The notes beneath the pieces were generated by a model. That model had not been told where the DNA came from. It made no database searches and was given only the letters and a program-made list of their open reading frames with translations. Both the position numbers and the translations under genes were made by a program. Shown one piece after another: positions 1 to 7,993 of a stretch of 64,000 nucleotides of DNA. Position 1 is the first letter of the stretch. Each line of letters begins with the position of its first letter. This stretch comes from Bacteroidales bacterium UBA3843. GTDB lineage: Bacteria > Bacteroidota > Bacteroidia > Bacteroidales > Paludibacteraceae. The stretch spans positions 341,008-405,007 of the forward strand of contig DGHR01000003.1 in NCBI GenBank assembly GCA_002392745.1, read 5' to 3'.

Positions 1-2571
1 TAAGCTTGATGTTCCGCGATAAAGATTCCAAAGAGTTTGATTCCCTAACTTCTTACATGTTGTACCATCGGACAATGTCAGATCTATCTCACTAACCGGA
101 TCTATTCGATTATTGAACTTTGCATAGTTCCTTACGCATTTATTCACAAAGCGTATAAGAAAATCAACTGTCTCCTTGGGACGCACCATCAAAATACTAC
201 CGATACATGTCTGCAATCCGCTAATCGGGAAATACATCATACTCAATCGGTAATGACTTAATCCCCACGCGTCTTCCGGATCATAGGTTAATCCTCCTCC
301 AATCACATGACTGTACCTCGATTCGTTATCATCCTTCGATGCACTCCAGAATATATCCATCAAGGACAAAACCTCGGTTGGATAGTGCATAAATATATGT
401 AGCAATGATATATCTTCCGATTTGGCTATATATCTGGAAAACTCACAATATGGATCTTTATGGTTTACCCATTTATTCGCTATGATCTCGTCAAGTATCT
501 GCTTTAACTCCGGTAATATATATTCAAAATAATTTGAAACGGTTAAATAGGCCGTATCTTCGTTTTGATAATAACTATCTTCTCCTTTCTTTCGAGTTTC
601 TGCCACATTGATGTGTGGCTTCAATGCCATCAGTCCTGCCTTTCGTAACGTTTCCGGATTACCCTTTTGGATCCTATGATAACTCTTTAGTATCGCTGTT
701 ATCAGCTTGGCATTCTTCTCATACAAGCCATCATAATTATCATCGATAAAACGAATAGCGCTCTCCCATCCAGATCCGACAGGTCGCATTATCGGATAAT
801 TAGTCTCGTTTAGTTTGACATATTGGACTATATTTTGACAATTTGTAGGTAATTCCGACAATACTGCTACAGCTAACTGATAATTGTTTCCCTTTAATTT
901 TGCATCATATCGCTCAAAGAATGTGCTCGCAAACTGCTTCGAACGCAATACTTCTGTGATGATAGCGCTCTTCCATATTTTATCAAGTTGTGTATCAAAT
1001 GCTACCTTTACAAATTCTTCGGAGGTTTCCGCATCCCACTCTATTTTTTCATGCATCCACCTACGGAATGCGTTATACGTAAGCACATTATTCTCCAATG
1101 ATTGTACAAACGCTATTGCATCCTGCGTTTGTTCCCATTGAATATCCAAATCCTCCCCTATCGCCCATTCCAAATAAATATCGTGTGCAAAACTATATCC
1201 GTACTTATCTATGATTACTATCTCGTCCTCTTGAAGTTCGGATATTACCTGATTATCAAGTCCTTCTTTGCTTACTCTATACTTATCTTCGCTAAGTGCC
1301 TTTCTCGCCAATGCCAACGCGAAACTTTCGCGCGATTCTTGTATGTCTGAATTTATGCTTGATCCACCTTTTATTTTATCTTCCCAAACTCTATCTCTAA
1401 ATTCTATCGGCGTTGTTGGTTTCCTATCAGTAATCTCACAATAGCGAGCCAGATAGAATAAGTTATGTATGATGTCATACAAATTTCTATCTGTTGGTTT
1501 GGAGATAGCATTTTGATTTAAGAAAGCATCTAACAGCGAGTCTCCCAATCGCGGTACTTCTACTAATTCAGCACGTATATCATTCTCATCAAAGACAACC
1601 CTTCTCACACGTTCTGACATAGATTTCCGCACCGTAAAGATAAACTGCCAATCTTCGTTTTGCATTCTGTCTAATAATAGGTAGAGCGGATATTTATTCT
1701 TTATTGCTAATAATTTCTCAGCAGAATCAATAACGACTATCTTTTTTCGCATTGCGCGATAGTACAGACATACGTTGTTTAATGTATATGCCTTCTCATA
1801 GTTAAAAATAGCATTCACATCGTCCGTGTAGAACTGGCTCGCATTTATCCAAACAAATGTCTCATCCGGATGTTGCTCGCAATAGGCCTTAACTATAGCT
1901 GATTTTCCACTTCCGCTTTCACCTTCTATGACAATATTCTTCCCTAATGTCAAGCTTCTCTCTACTTGATTAATGAGTTCTTGACGAGATATAGATTTTG
2001 CTCCCCCATGACAAATGATAGTATTCTTAATTGGTTTCATCCACCATGAATTTGCAAATTTCAAGTGTTCGTCTAATTGCCTTAGGTCGGTTTCAATATC
2101 AAAAAACAATTCATATACCAGCTCGTTGGCTATTACTGCATCCAATATATTATTCCCGACTATCCACTCTATTGTCATCGAACATGCCGCCGCTACATCT
2201 TCTATCTCGCGCTGCCTATCCGTCATTGTTTTGCCATCTGGTGCATTCCCAAAAGGCAATGTTGTATAAACGACTATCTTATTTTGTCTTGGATAATGTG
2301 CATGGGCTGTTTCTATGGAGTGCTTTATTTGCTCTGCTTGCGAATCGTTGATCGTCTCTCCACCTTCAAAATACTTTGCTTGAAATCCGACTACATCATT
2401 CTCGTGTTCAATAGGTGCCGTTTCGTTCCCTGCATTATTAAATGCGTACGGCAATGCCTCCGTTATACCGTATTTCGCTTTAAACAAAAATCGGCATAAC
2501 GTCTCAAATGCACTCGTTTTATTATCTGCATTCTTTACTCTAAACTGTTCCCATGTCGGATATCGTCTCAT
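1..2571 (-). CDS. Nuclease–P-loop NTPase fusion (Avs/STAND-like), 3' end outside window
   Basis: An open frame of 857 codons runs from an ATG at 2571 off the left edge without a stop. The N-terminus reads like a PD-(D/E)xK/Mrr-type nuclease: an AFETLCRFLF helix (about residues 21-30), then Asp59 and GFQAKYF with Gln64/Lys66. A Walker A, GESGSGKS, lies at about residues 217-224, followed by a Walker B-like IVVIDS. The rest is helical and unrecognised. The order nuclease, NTPase, long helical C-terminus is that of STAND-type anti-phage sensors (Avs family), so a defence role is inferred, not shown. It is preceded by its own promoter and follows the polysaccharide cluster. The alternative is an orphan restriction-like ATPase. 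Confidence is high that it is coding and moderate for function. Confidence 0.8.
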   Translation of the reverse strand, partial: MRRYPTWEQFRVKNADNKTSAFETLCRFLFKAKYGITEALPYAFNNAGNETAPIEHENDVVGFQAKYFEGGETINDSQAEQIKHSIETAHAHYPRQNKIVVYTTLPFGNAPDGKTMTDRQREIEDVAAACSMTIEWIVGNNILDAVIANELVYELFFDIETDLRQLDEHLKFANSWWMKPIKNTIICHGGAKSISRQELINQVERSLTLGKNIVIEGESGSGKSAIVKAYCEQHPDETFVWINASQFYTDDVNAIFNYEKAYTLNNVCLYYRAMRKKIVVIDSAEKLLAIKNKYPLYLLLDRMQNEDWQFIFTVRKSMSERVRRVVFDENDIRAELVEVPRLGDSLLDAFLNQNAISKPTDRNLYDIIHNLFYLARYCEITDRKPTTPIEFRDRVWEDKIKGGSSINSDIQESRESFALALARKALSEDKYRVSKEGLDNQVISELQEDEIVIIDKYGYSFAHDIYLEWAIGEDLDIQWEQTQDAIAFVQSLENNVLTYNAFRRWMHEKIEWDAETSEEFVKVAFDTQLDKIWKSAIITEVLRSKQFASTFFERYDAKLKGNNYQLAVAVLSELPTNCQNIVQYVKLNETNYPIMRPVGSGWESAIRFIDDNYDGLYEKNAKLITAILKSYHRIQKGNPETLRKAGLMALKPHINVAETRKKGEDSYYQNEDTAYLTVSNYFEYILPELKQILDEIIANKWVNHKDPYCEFSRYIAKSEDISLLHIFMHYPTEVLSLMDIFWSASKDDNESRYSHVIGGGLTYDPEDAWGLSHYRLSMMYFPISGLQTCIGSILMVRPKETVDFLIRFVNKCVRNYAKFNNRIDPVSEIDLTLSDGTTCKKLGNQTLWNLYRGTSSL

Positions 2572-2596
2572 TCGTTTATCTCTGCATTTGCGCGTA

Positions 2597-2610
2597 CGCA
2601 TATATATGCG
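2597..2610. promoter_or_regulatory. Perfect 14-bp palindrome in the 5' leader of the nuclease–NTPase gene
   Basis: CGCATATATATGCG is its own reverse complement. It lies between the predicted -7 box (about 2628-2635) and the ATG at 2571, where an operator or small leader hairpin could act. No regulator is identified. Confidence 0.35.
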
Positions 2611-2625
2611 CACAAAAAATTTAGG

Positions 2626-2660
2626 TGCAAAGATATAAAAAAAATCCCACATATGCAAGC
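2626..2660 (-). promoter_or_regulatory. Bacteroidota-type promoter for the nuclease–NTPase gene
   Basis: On the minus strand, TTGCATAT (-33 box) is followed after a T-rich spacer by TATCTTTG (-7 box, matching TAnnTTTG). The start codon is about 55 nt downstream. The -33 box lies inside the terminator hairpin at 2636-2671. Confidence 0.7.
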
Positions 2661-2671
2661 ATATAGGGATT
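2636..2671 (-). terminator. Intrinsic terminator of the polysaccharide cluster
   Basis: Minus-strand RNA folds as AATCCC and ATATGC pairing with GCATAT and GGGATT, followed by a run of eight T. It lies just past the stop of the acyltransferase at 2710. The 3' arm and T-run double as the -33 box and spacer of the next promoter. Confidence 0.75.
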
Positions 2672-2709
2672 ATTTTGTGTTTTTTCTTAAAATTGTAGCT
2701 TTTTATTGA

Positions 2710-3819
2710 TTATTTCAGACTATTCTTTCTCTGCAAAGCAGAGCGACCAAGCACAATAGCAAAAAGAAGCACCATCAGAATAGATACACAAAGAAGATTC
2801 GGCCATGAGGGATTGCCGTATTGACCTGCTATAAAGCAATAGGTCTCAAGCAATAAGACATGGGATACATAAATCGGCATGGCATTTCTACCAATAGCTT
2901 CCATCAGTGATTTTCCTGTTAATGTCGACACATGCTGTTCTATCTTGGTATAAAGTCTCGCTATGACGCGACATAATCCGTCGAAAACAACTATACCGCA
3001 TATTGCTACCGGCAGCCATAGCCAGAATGAGCCGTTCAGCAGTTCGCACCATAGCATATCAACCATTGGAAAGCCAAAGAAACAGCAGTACAGATAAACC
3101 AACCCGCATGGAATCAAAAGCCACCACTTGGATTCATACCGACTCAACCAATATCCCGCTGTATAGAAAGCCAATCCGGCAGCACCATTCCCCACCCATC
3201 TTGGCAGCAGATTAAAGTCATAACGATACGCCATGAGCGAGACTAAATACCCCACAAGTACCACCAATCCGCATCGGCAATGGAAGCGCCAATCACGACC
3301 ATTTTGTTCTTCCGGCAACAGTCCATTGGCTAACACGTGCACACCAAACAGCGTCAACAAGAACCATAATGCTCCATTGCAGGGAGCCTCGCCGGTGAGA
3401 AAGATATGACGAACAACCGAATAGGTCAAACCGCGCAAAGTAGCCGTTCCGTCCACAATTCGCATCGCAGCATACAGCACATACCCTATTCCGCCCCAGA
3501 TAAGATAGGTCAGCAGCAATTTGCGCCCATCGTGACGCAGTAACTTATCGAAAGACTGCTTGCGAAAGAACCGACCGGATTTATAGAAAAACCACGGCAT
3601 GAAGAAATTCAGATACGGAAACAGCACACAGGGATTCAGCACCTCTAATTGTCCCTTCGTATTGATAAACGCATGAACACCCGAGGGGATAAGCGCAGAA
3701 TCCGTGATACTCCAATCGGGGACCTCCAATCCCCATTGCCACATCAGCACATGGTACATCACCATCCAGGTAAGCATGATACCTGCACTGAAATCAATAT
3801 TTCTCAGCCGTATGGACAA
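2710..3819 (-). CDS. Membrane acyltransferase (Acyl_transf_3-like)
   Basis: A 369-aa protein with about ten hydrophobic segments, opening with LRNIDFSAGIMLTWMVMYHV, the pattern of family-3 O-acyltransferases (OafA/WecH-like) in which an early His-bearing helix starts the catalytic domain. Such enzymes usually O-acetylate sugars in the inner membrane. The start is a TTG just after the upstream stop; an ATG 14 codons inside is possible. It is the last gene of the polysaccharide cluster, ahead of the terminator at 2636-2671. The acetyl-sugar role is inferred from family and context. Confidence 0.75.
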   Translation of the reverse strand: MSIRLRNIDFSAGIMLTWMVMYHVLMWQWGLEVPDWSITDSALIPSGVHAFINTKGQLEVLNPCVLFPYLNFFMPWFFYKSGRFFRKQSFDKLLRHDGRKLLLTYLIWGGIGYVLYAAMRIVDGTATLRGLTYSVVRHIFLTGEAPCNGALWFLLTLFGVHVLANGLLPEEQNGRDWRFHCRCGLVVLVGYLVSLMAYRYDFNLLPRWVGNGAAGLAFYTAGYWLSRYESKWWLLIPCGLVYLYCCFFGFPMVDMLWCELLNGSFWLWLPVAICGIVVFDGLCRVIARLYTKIEQHVSTLTGKSLMEAIGRNAMPIYVSHVLLLETYCFIAGQYGNPSWPNLLCVSILMVLLFAIVLGRSALQRKNSLK

Positions 3820-3829
3820 TAGTTATATA

Positions 3830-4843
3830 CTACATTCGTTTATACAATTTCTTTAAGAGATAGTCAATTCCACGGATAAATATGCTGCGAGAATATGGTG
3901 TTGATTTCTTGAGATACCACATTACCAGCTTCTGCCAAGCAGTTCGCCGAGGTATCGCAATGTTGTTTTTCTCGCACCATTCTTTATCCCAAATATCCAG
4001 CATGGCATACTTGGACGTTCCGTATTTTGAAAAATAAGATTTTACCTCTTCAGTAAAGTGCTGAGCATCATCATTCGTTTCTATCAGAGACAAAACATCT
4101 AGTCCATTTTGCTGATAATACGCGTATGCATCTGCAGGGACTTGGTGATATTCCTGCTTAGAACCGGAATGATATTGGCGATAAAGATTAATCACATTAT
4201 ATCTCGCCCTGTCTTCTAAACTATTGACTTGATAGAAACGAACTTTGCTCCACTGGCGTTTTCTGTTATATTGAAAAAAATGAATGGAAAATATAGAATT
4301 CAATTCTATCTCATTCGAGCCGGAATAGGGAAACGGAAGACGCCATTCGTGCACTTTGTTGTCAGGGAATATACCGTCCCACATTTGTTCCGATACATGA
4401 ACTCCCCAATAAGTCGGTATGGAATAAGTACATCGCTGCATATCGCCCGGCAATAGATTCATCCATCTCCATTCAAAGCAATCATTAGGTTTGGAATGGA
4501 TAATTTGCTCCCAATCAGGCGATTGCATAAAATTCCCGCAAAGGATTTCATCTGCATCAAGAGCAAACAAGATTGCATTGTCGTTTCCGTTTAATATGCG
4601 TCTTGTCTCCTCCAATACCAATCTACGCGCTGCCGCCTGGTGCATATTCGGCATGTCATTGTCGATAACATGTACTTTAGGATATTGTTTGTATATTTCG
4701 CGTGAGCCATCAGTGGACATCTGGTCGGCAATAACAATCATATCCGCCCAAAGCGATGCTGCCGACAGAAAAGCATTCAACACCCACGCCTCGTTCCGCA
4801 CAATCGAAACAACTATCAATAAAGGTTTATTATCTTCCATCAT
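3830..4843 (-). CDS. Family 2 glycosyltransferase (WaaE/KdtX-like)
   Basis: A 337-aa protein. The GT-A opening LIVVSIVRNEAWVLNAFL is followed by IADQMSTDGS (nucleotide-binding loop) and FALDADEIL (about residues 92-100, supplying the metal-binding DxD). The C-terminal half is longer than a minimal GT2 domain. It lacks membrane helices, so it probably acts at the cytoplasmic face on a lipid-linked glycan. It sits between a membrane acyltransferase and a GT–acetyltransferase fusion in the same minus-strand run. Donor and acceptor are not predictable by eye. Confidence 0.8.
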   Translation of the reverse strand: MMEDNKPLLIVVSIVRNEAWVLNAFLSAASLWADMIVIADQMSTDGSREIYKQYPKVHVIDNDMPNMHQAAARRLVLEETRRILNGNDNAILFALDADEILCGNFMQSPDWEQIIHSKPNDCFEWRWMNLLPGDMQRCTYSIPTYWGVHVSEQMWDGIFPDNKVHEWRLPFPYSGSNEIELNSIFSIHFFQYNRKRQWSKVRFYQVNSLEDRARYNVINLYRQYHSGSKQEYHQVPADAYAYYQQNGLDVLSLIETNDDAQHFTEEVKSYFSKYGTSKYAMLDIWDKEWCEKNNIAIPRRTAWQKLVMWYLKKSTPYSRSIFIRGIDYLLKKLYKRM

Positions 4844-4866
4844 TTCTTATATTTGCACATAAAACA

Positions 4867-6483
4867 TCATAGTTTCTCGTTAACAACTACTCCATCTCGT
4901 TTTAAGACATAGGCAGGGTTACCGACAACCACGCAGTTAGCCGGCACGGATTTGAAGACCACAGCCCCGGGGCCAATTACGCAGTTATCGCCAATAGTAA
5001 TACCGCCAACAATAGTAGCACCGGGTAATATCTCCACATGGTTGCCTATTATAGGTACCTTGCCATTCTTATCTCCCAGCGTAACCATATGCAGAATGCG
5101 GCAATGGTCGCCTATGCGACGGGCATTCAGAATAGTGCAATAAGCATGAAAGAGCAGAAGCCCCTCCCCCACCTGAACCTGTGGAGAGAAAGTCAGTTCA
5201 TGTACCGATGGGGCCAACCATCGGATAATCATACTTAGATTATTACCTATGCGATAGTAAAACAGACCACGGAAAGATTTATTATAGGTCAAGAACCACA
5301 ATAGATGCCCCTTGCCATACTCCGCACGATAGGCCATCATATCGCGTTTTATCATGCGGCGGCGCGGAGAGAACAAGAATAGCAGCAGATGCGGCCACAA
5401 GCGAAGCACATTGAGCGCGGCATACAGGTGTTTGACAAGATTGTCCCAATATGCGCCACTTAACTTACCAAGCACCCAGCAAAAAAGCAACGGGCTTATA
5501 TTGGCTAAATACGTTTTGCGCAACATATTGCCGGATGCATGATAATTAGTTAACGGGAATGCTCCCAAAGCACGCAGTTGTGCAATATATTTCCGCTGTT
5601 CGCGGAGAGGATAGGCCGTCAAGATGCTCAATACCGAGAGCGTTGTCACACTTGTCATCCAAGTGAACCATTGCGGATTTTTCGCCAAATCGCGTTGCCA
5701 TCGAAAGCCTTCAATCAATGCGATTTTATCCACCAATACCTTGTGCAACTTCTCTGGATTGGTTGGCAATGTAATAGAACCTTTGCGCCAGAGATAATTA
5801 TACACAATGGTGTCCACCGAAGTGACACGATTGGCCTGTAGCAAGATACGAGGTGCCCACTCTGTATCCTCGAAATAAATCTTTTCTTTGAAAAGAATGT
5901 TTTTCGGATTGGAAATTTCAGATTGGAGATTGGAGTTTTCCTTTGATACTATTAACTCACGGCGGAGAATGAATTGCCATGCATAGCACGCGATGCCGAG
6001 GCGTTCATTCAGAAATGTTTCTCCGTCCACCACCTCGTCTCTATAATCCATGTATGGCTTCGCCGATTTATAGGGATTGAATACCTCATAGTACTCATTC
6101 ACGTTTTGGAAATTGAAGCGCAAGATATCCAATCTATCCGTCTCCATCTTGGCTACCAGCGAACCCAGCACATTCGGTTCGATATAGTCATCCGAGTCGA
6201 CGAACATGAGATATTCGCCCTGTGCAATCTCTATACCAGAGTTGCGCGCTGCAGAGAGTCCTCCGTTCTTGCGGTGAATGACTTTAAGTATTGGTGATTG
6301 GTGATTGGTGATTGATGATTGGACATATTCATCACAGATGGCACCACTGCCATCCGTAGAGCCATCGTCGACAAGGATAATCTCGTATTCCGAAGAAGGA
6401 ATATCTTGATTCAACAACGAATCAAGGCATTTCCGTAAATATGGAGCTACTCCGTATACAGGAACTATTATTGAGAGTTTCAT
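4867..6483 (-). CDS. Fusion: family 2 glycosyltransferase + serine-acetyltransferase-like hexapeptide domain
   Basis: 538 aa in two parts. Residues 1 to about 320 are a GT-A glycosyltransferase (LSIIVPVYGVAPYLRKCLDS, ILVDDGSTDGS, MFVDSDDY). Residues from about 370 to 538 form a left-handed beta-helix acetyltransferase of CysE type, with FYYRIG, HMVTLGDKNG, IGDNCVIGPGAVV and VVGNPAYVLKRD. The fused product could add a sugar and acetylate it. Two short insert-like stretches, at about residues 53-64 and 182-193, are encoded by AT-rich micro-repeats that elsewhere lie between genes. They fall in the GT half and keep the frame. Start and end are well defined. Confidence 0.85.
   Translation of the reverse strand: MKLSIIVPVYGVAPYLRKCLDSLLNQDIPSSEYEIILVDDGSTDGSGAICDEYVQSSITNHQSPILKVIHRKNGGLSAARNSGIEIAQGEYLMFVDSDDYIEPNVLGSLVAKMETDRLDILRFNFQNVNEYYEVFNPYKSAKPYMDYRDEVVDGETFLNERLGIACYAWQFILRRELIVSKENSNLQSEISNPKNILFKEKIYFEDTEWAPRILLQANRVTSVDTIVYNYLWRKGSITLPTNPEKLHKVLVDKIALIEGFRWQRDLAKNPQWFTWMTSVTTLSVLSILTAYPLREQRKYIAQLRALGAFPLTNYHASGNMLRKTYLANISPLLFCWVLGKLSGAYWDNLVKHLYAALNVLRLWPHLLLFLFSPRRRMIKRDMMAYRAEYGKGHLLWFLTYNKSFRGLFYYRIGNNLSMIIRWLAPSVHELTFSPQVQVGEGLLLFHAYCTILNARRIGDHCRILHMVTLGDKNGKVPIIGNHVEILPGATIVGGITIGDNCVIGPGAVVFKSVPANCVVVGNPAYVLKRDGVVVNEKL
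5906..5940. repeat. In-frame micro-repeat in the GT–acetyltransferase gene
   Basis: The words ATTTCAGATTGGAGATTGG recur in the intergenic stretch 21211-21273. Here they encode a polar NLQSEISNPK insert at about residues 182-193 without breaking the frame. Confidence 0.5.
6291..6326. repeat. In-frame micro-repeat in the GT–acetyltransferase gene
   Basis: Repeated ATTGGTG/ATTGATG words encode ITNHQSP at about residues 53-64, between the nucleotide-binding strand and the RKNGG loop. Similar words occur between genes at 21.8 and 23.1 kb. Confidence 0.5.
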
Positions 6484-6485
6484 AT

Positions 6486-6531
6486 TGTTTAGAGTTTAGA
6501 GGACGCTATCGCTACTGTTTAGAGTTTAGAG
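6486..6531. repeat. TTTAGAGG micro-repeats, left flank of the S23-like gene
   Basis: Two direct copies of GTTTAGAGTTTAGAGG lie around the stop of the S23-like gene. The same words in inverse orientation (CCTCTAAAC) lie on the other side at 6912-6990. The tail of the protein is encoded by the repeat. Confidence 0.6.
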
Positions 6532-6886
6532 GCGTATTCGTGCGCTTTGCGACTAAACCTGTAAGCATCTTTGCTTCCTCGTCAATTAATAATTCTAATT
6601 TGGCAAATTCATCTTGGGATATATAACTCAAATCTTGAGCAACATCAAGTTGCGAAAGTACTTCCATTAATGAGCCATACGCAATCGTATAGAAATGCGC
6701 TTGGTCTTTTTGCGATTGACGTCCGGAACCTTCTGCAATATTGGAAGGTATGGAGATTACGGCTCTGCGGAGTTGATCGCATAAAGCGTATTGTTCCTCA
6801 CGCGGGAACTTTTTCAAGAGTTGGTATACTTGTTTTACTAACTCTTTCGCATTTGTGTAAACATTTAATTTTCTAAAACTATTCAT
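6512..6886 (-). CDS. Four-helix-bundle protein (S23/IVS, Avd-like family)
   Basis: A 124-aa all-helical protein with the family signatures ELVKQVYQLLKKFP, LCDQLRRAVISIPSNIAEGSGR and FYTIAYGSLMEVLSQLDVA. These proteins form pentameric four-helix bundles; relatives are found in 23S rRNA intervening sequences and as Avd proteins of diversity-generating retroelements. No reverse transcriptase is near, so a retroelement role is not supported. I use the ATG at 6886 rather than the upstream GTG, which lies in the flanking repeat. It is flanked by inverted TTTAGAGG/CCTCTAAA repeats, which suggests arrival as a cassette. Confidence 0.85.
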   Translation of the reverse strand: MNSFRKLNVYTNAKELVKQVYQLLKKFPREEQYALCDQLRRAVISIPSNIAEGSGRQSQKDQAHFYTIAYGSLMEVLSQLDVAQDLSYISQDEFAKLELLIDEEAKMLTGLVAKRTNTPLNSKQ

Positions 6887-6911
6887 CTTTTCAAAGCTGT
6901 AGCGTTTCACG

Positions 6912-6990
6912 CATCCTCTAAACTATTTCCTGTAGTACCCCACGCGTCCTCTAAACTATTTCCTGTAGCGTTTCACGCGTCCTCTAAACT
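6912..6990. repeat. CCTCTAAAC micro-repeats, right flank of the S23-like gene
   Basis: Three copies of CCTCTAAACT occur, two of them followed by ATTTCCTGTAG. They are inverse to the words at 6486-6531. The third copy forms the tail of the next gene, the GT2 at 6956-7993. Confidence 0.6.
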
Positions 6991-7993
6991 GATCTACCTT
7001 AAACAACACTCTCTCCATAAACCACACAATACCCCATAAATGATATTTTTTCAAGCGTTGGTATTGCAGCATAGGAAAGGAGAAGATATCATAGTCATGC
7101 AGTACGGTCGGAGGGAGGATGGATTCCAGATACTCACGACGCTCGCGCTTGATGAGTTCTGCATTTTTTCCATTGGACTCGCTGACACCATTCATATCAA
7201 AGATAGTAACATCAATATCAGTGTATACTGGTTTCTCGCCGCCTAGGACTATAGCTCGCACGTACCATTCCCAATCGGAACAAATCTTCATTTCCTCGTT
7301 GTATAGCCCGTATTTTTCGAAGAGGTCCCGACGGATATATGCGCAGTCGTGGTTTAGCGTACCATTATAAAAATAGAGGAACGACTCCGGGGTGTACATA
7401 TCGCCACCACAGGTATCGCGATGAATGATAGTCTTTCCATCGTAAGATTTGAGCATGTTGCCGTAGAAAATCGAGGGAAAGCCTACCCCATCCCTCCCTG
7501 AAGGGAAGGAGTTCAACGCATTCATCATCCGTTCGGTGACATCAGGAGCAGCGAGGAGATCACCACTATTTAATATTTGCACATAATCGCAGAGCGATTC
7601 TTGCGATGTATTATGTGTGATGTTTGATGTATGGTTATCCTCGACAAGCTCGGAACGATTAATTTCCTTATTCTTATCTCCGCATAGCGTCGAACGATTA
7701 AAGGTGTCGACAACCCTCTTGCCTAACGCAATTTCGACACCTTTGTTCATGGCGTTGTAAATACCCTTATCAGGCTCGGAGAGCCATTTAATGGTTAGGC
7801 CTACCCCATCCCTCCCTAAAAGGAGGGAGTTCTGTTTTTCATATTCACGAATGACATCCACGGAGCCATCGGTTGAGCCGCCATCGATGATGATATGCTC
7901 AATGTCGCGATAGGTCTGCGCAGACACAGAGGCAAGCGTCTTGCGCAAACCGGAAACGTTATTATAGTTTATGGTTATTATACTAAGTTTCAT
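6956..7993 (-). CDS. Family 2 glycosyltransferase with in-frame repeat insertions
   Basis: A 345-aa GT-A enzyme opening with LSIITINYNNVSGLRKTLAS and containing HIIIDGGSTDGSVDVI, PDKGIYNAMNKGVEIA and VQILNSGD, the usual WcaA/GT2 pattern. Three stretches look foreign to the fold: GRDGVG-containing inserts at about residues 54-65 and 161-171, encoded by one palindromic repeat, and a polar stretch at about residues 90-135, all in frame. The ATG overlaps the stop of the upstream glycosyltransferase by 4 nt, so translation is probably coupled. The inserts seem to be tolerated loop additions, but activity is unproven. Confidence 0.8.
   Translation of the reverse strand: MKLSIITINYNNVSGLRKTLASVSAQTYRDIEHIIIDGGSTDGSVDVIREYEKQNSLLLGRDGVGLTIKWLSEPDKGIYNAMNKGVEIALGKRVVDTFNRSTLCGDKNKEINRSELVEDNHTSNITHNTSQESLCDYVQILNSGDLLAAPDVTERMMNALNSFPSGRDGVGFPSIFYGNMLKSYDGKTIIHRDTCGGDMYTPESFLYFYNGTLNHDCAYIRRDLFEKYGLYNEEMKICSDWEWYVRAIVLGGEKPVYTDIDVTIFDMNGVSESNGKNAELIKRERREYLESILPPTVLHDYDIFSFPMLQYQRLKKYHLWGIVWFMERVLFKVDQFRGRVKRYRK
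7481..7513. repeat. Palindromic CCCTCCCT…AGGGAAGGAG repeat inside a GT2 gene (copy 1)
   Basis: GCCTACCCCATCCCTCCCT followed by AAGGGAAGGAG. It is nearly identical to the copy at 7799-7832 and encodes SFPSGRDGVGF in frame. Similar CCCTCCC/GGGAGGG words are common between genes in Bacteroidota genomes (general knowledge). Confidence 0.75.
7799..7832. repeat. Palindromic CCCTCCCT…AGGAGGGAG repeat inside a GT2 gene (copy 2)
   Basis: Shares GCCTACCCCATCCCTCCCT with copy 1 and ends in AAAAGGAGGGAG, so it can fold as a hairpin. It encodes NSLLLGRDGVGL in frame. Confidence 0.75.

Noticed and set aside
6512..6886. Diversity-generating retroelement accessory (Avd) protein
   Set aside because: Fold is similar, but no reverse transcriptase, template repeat or variable gene is nearby.
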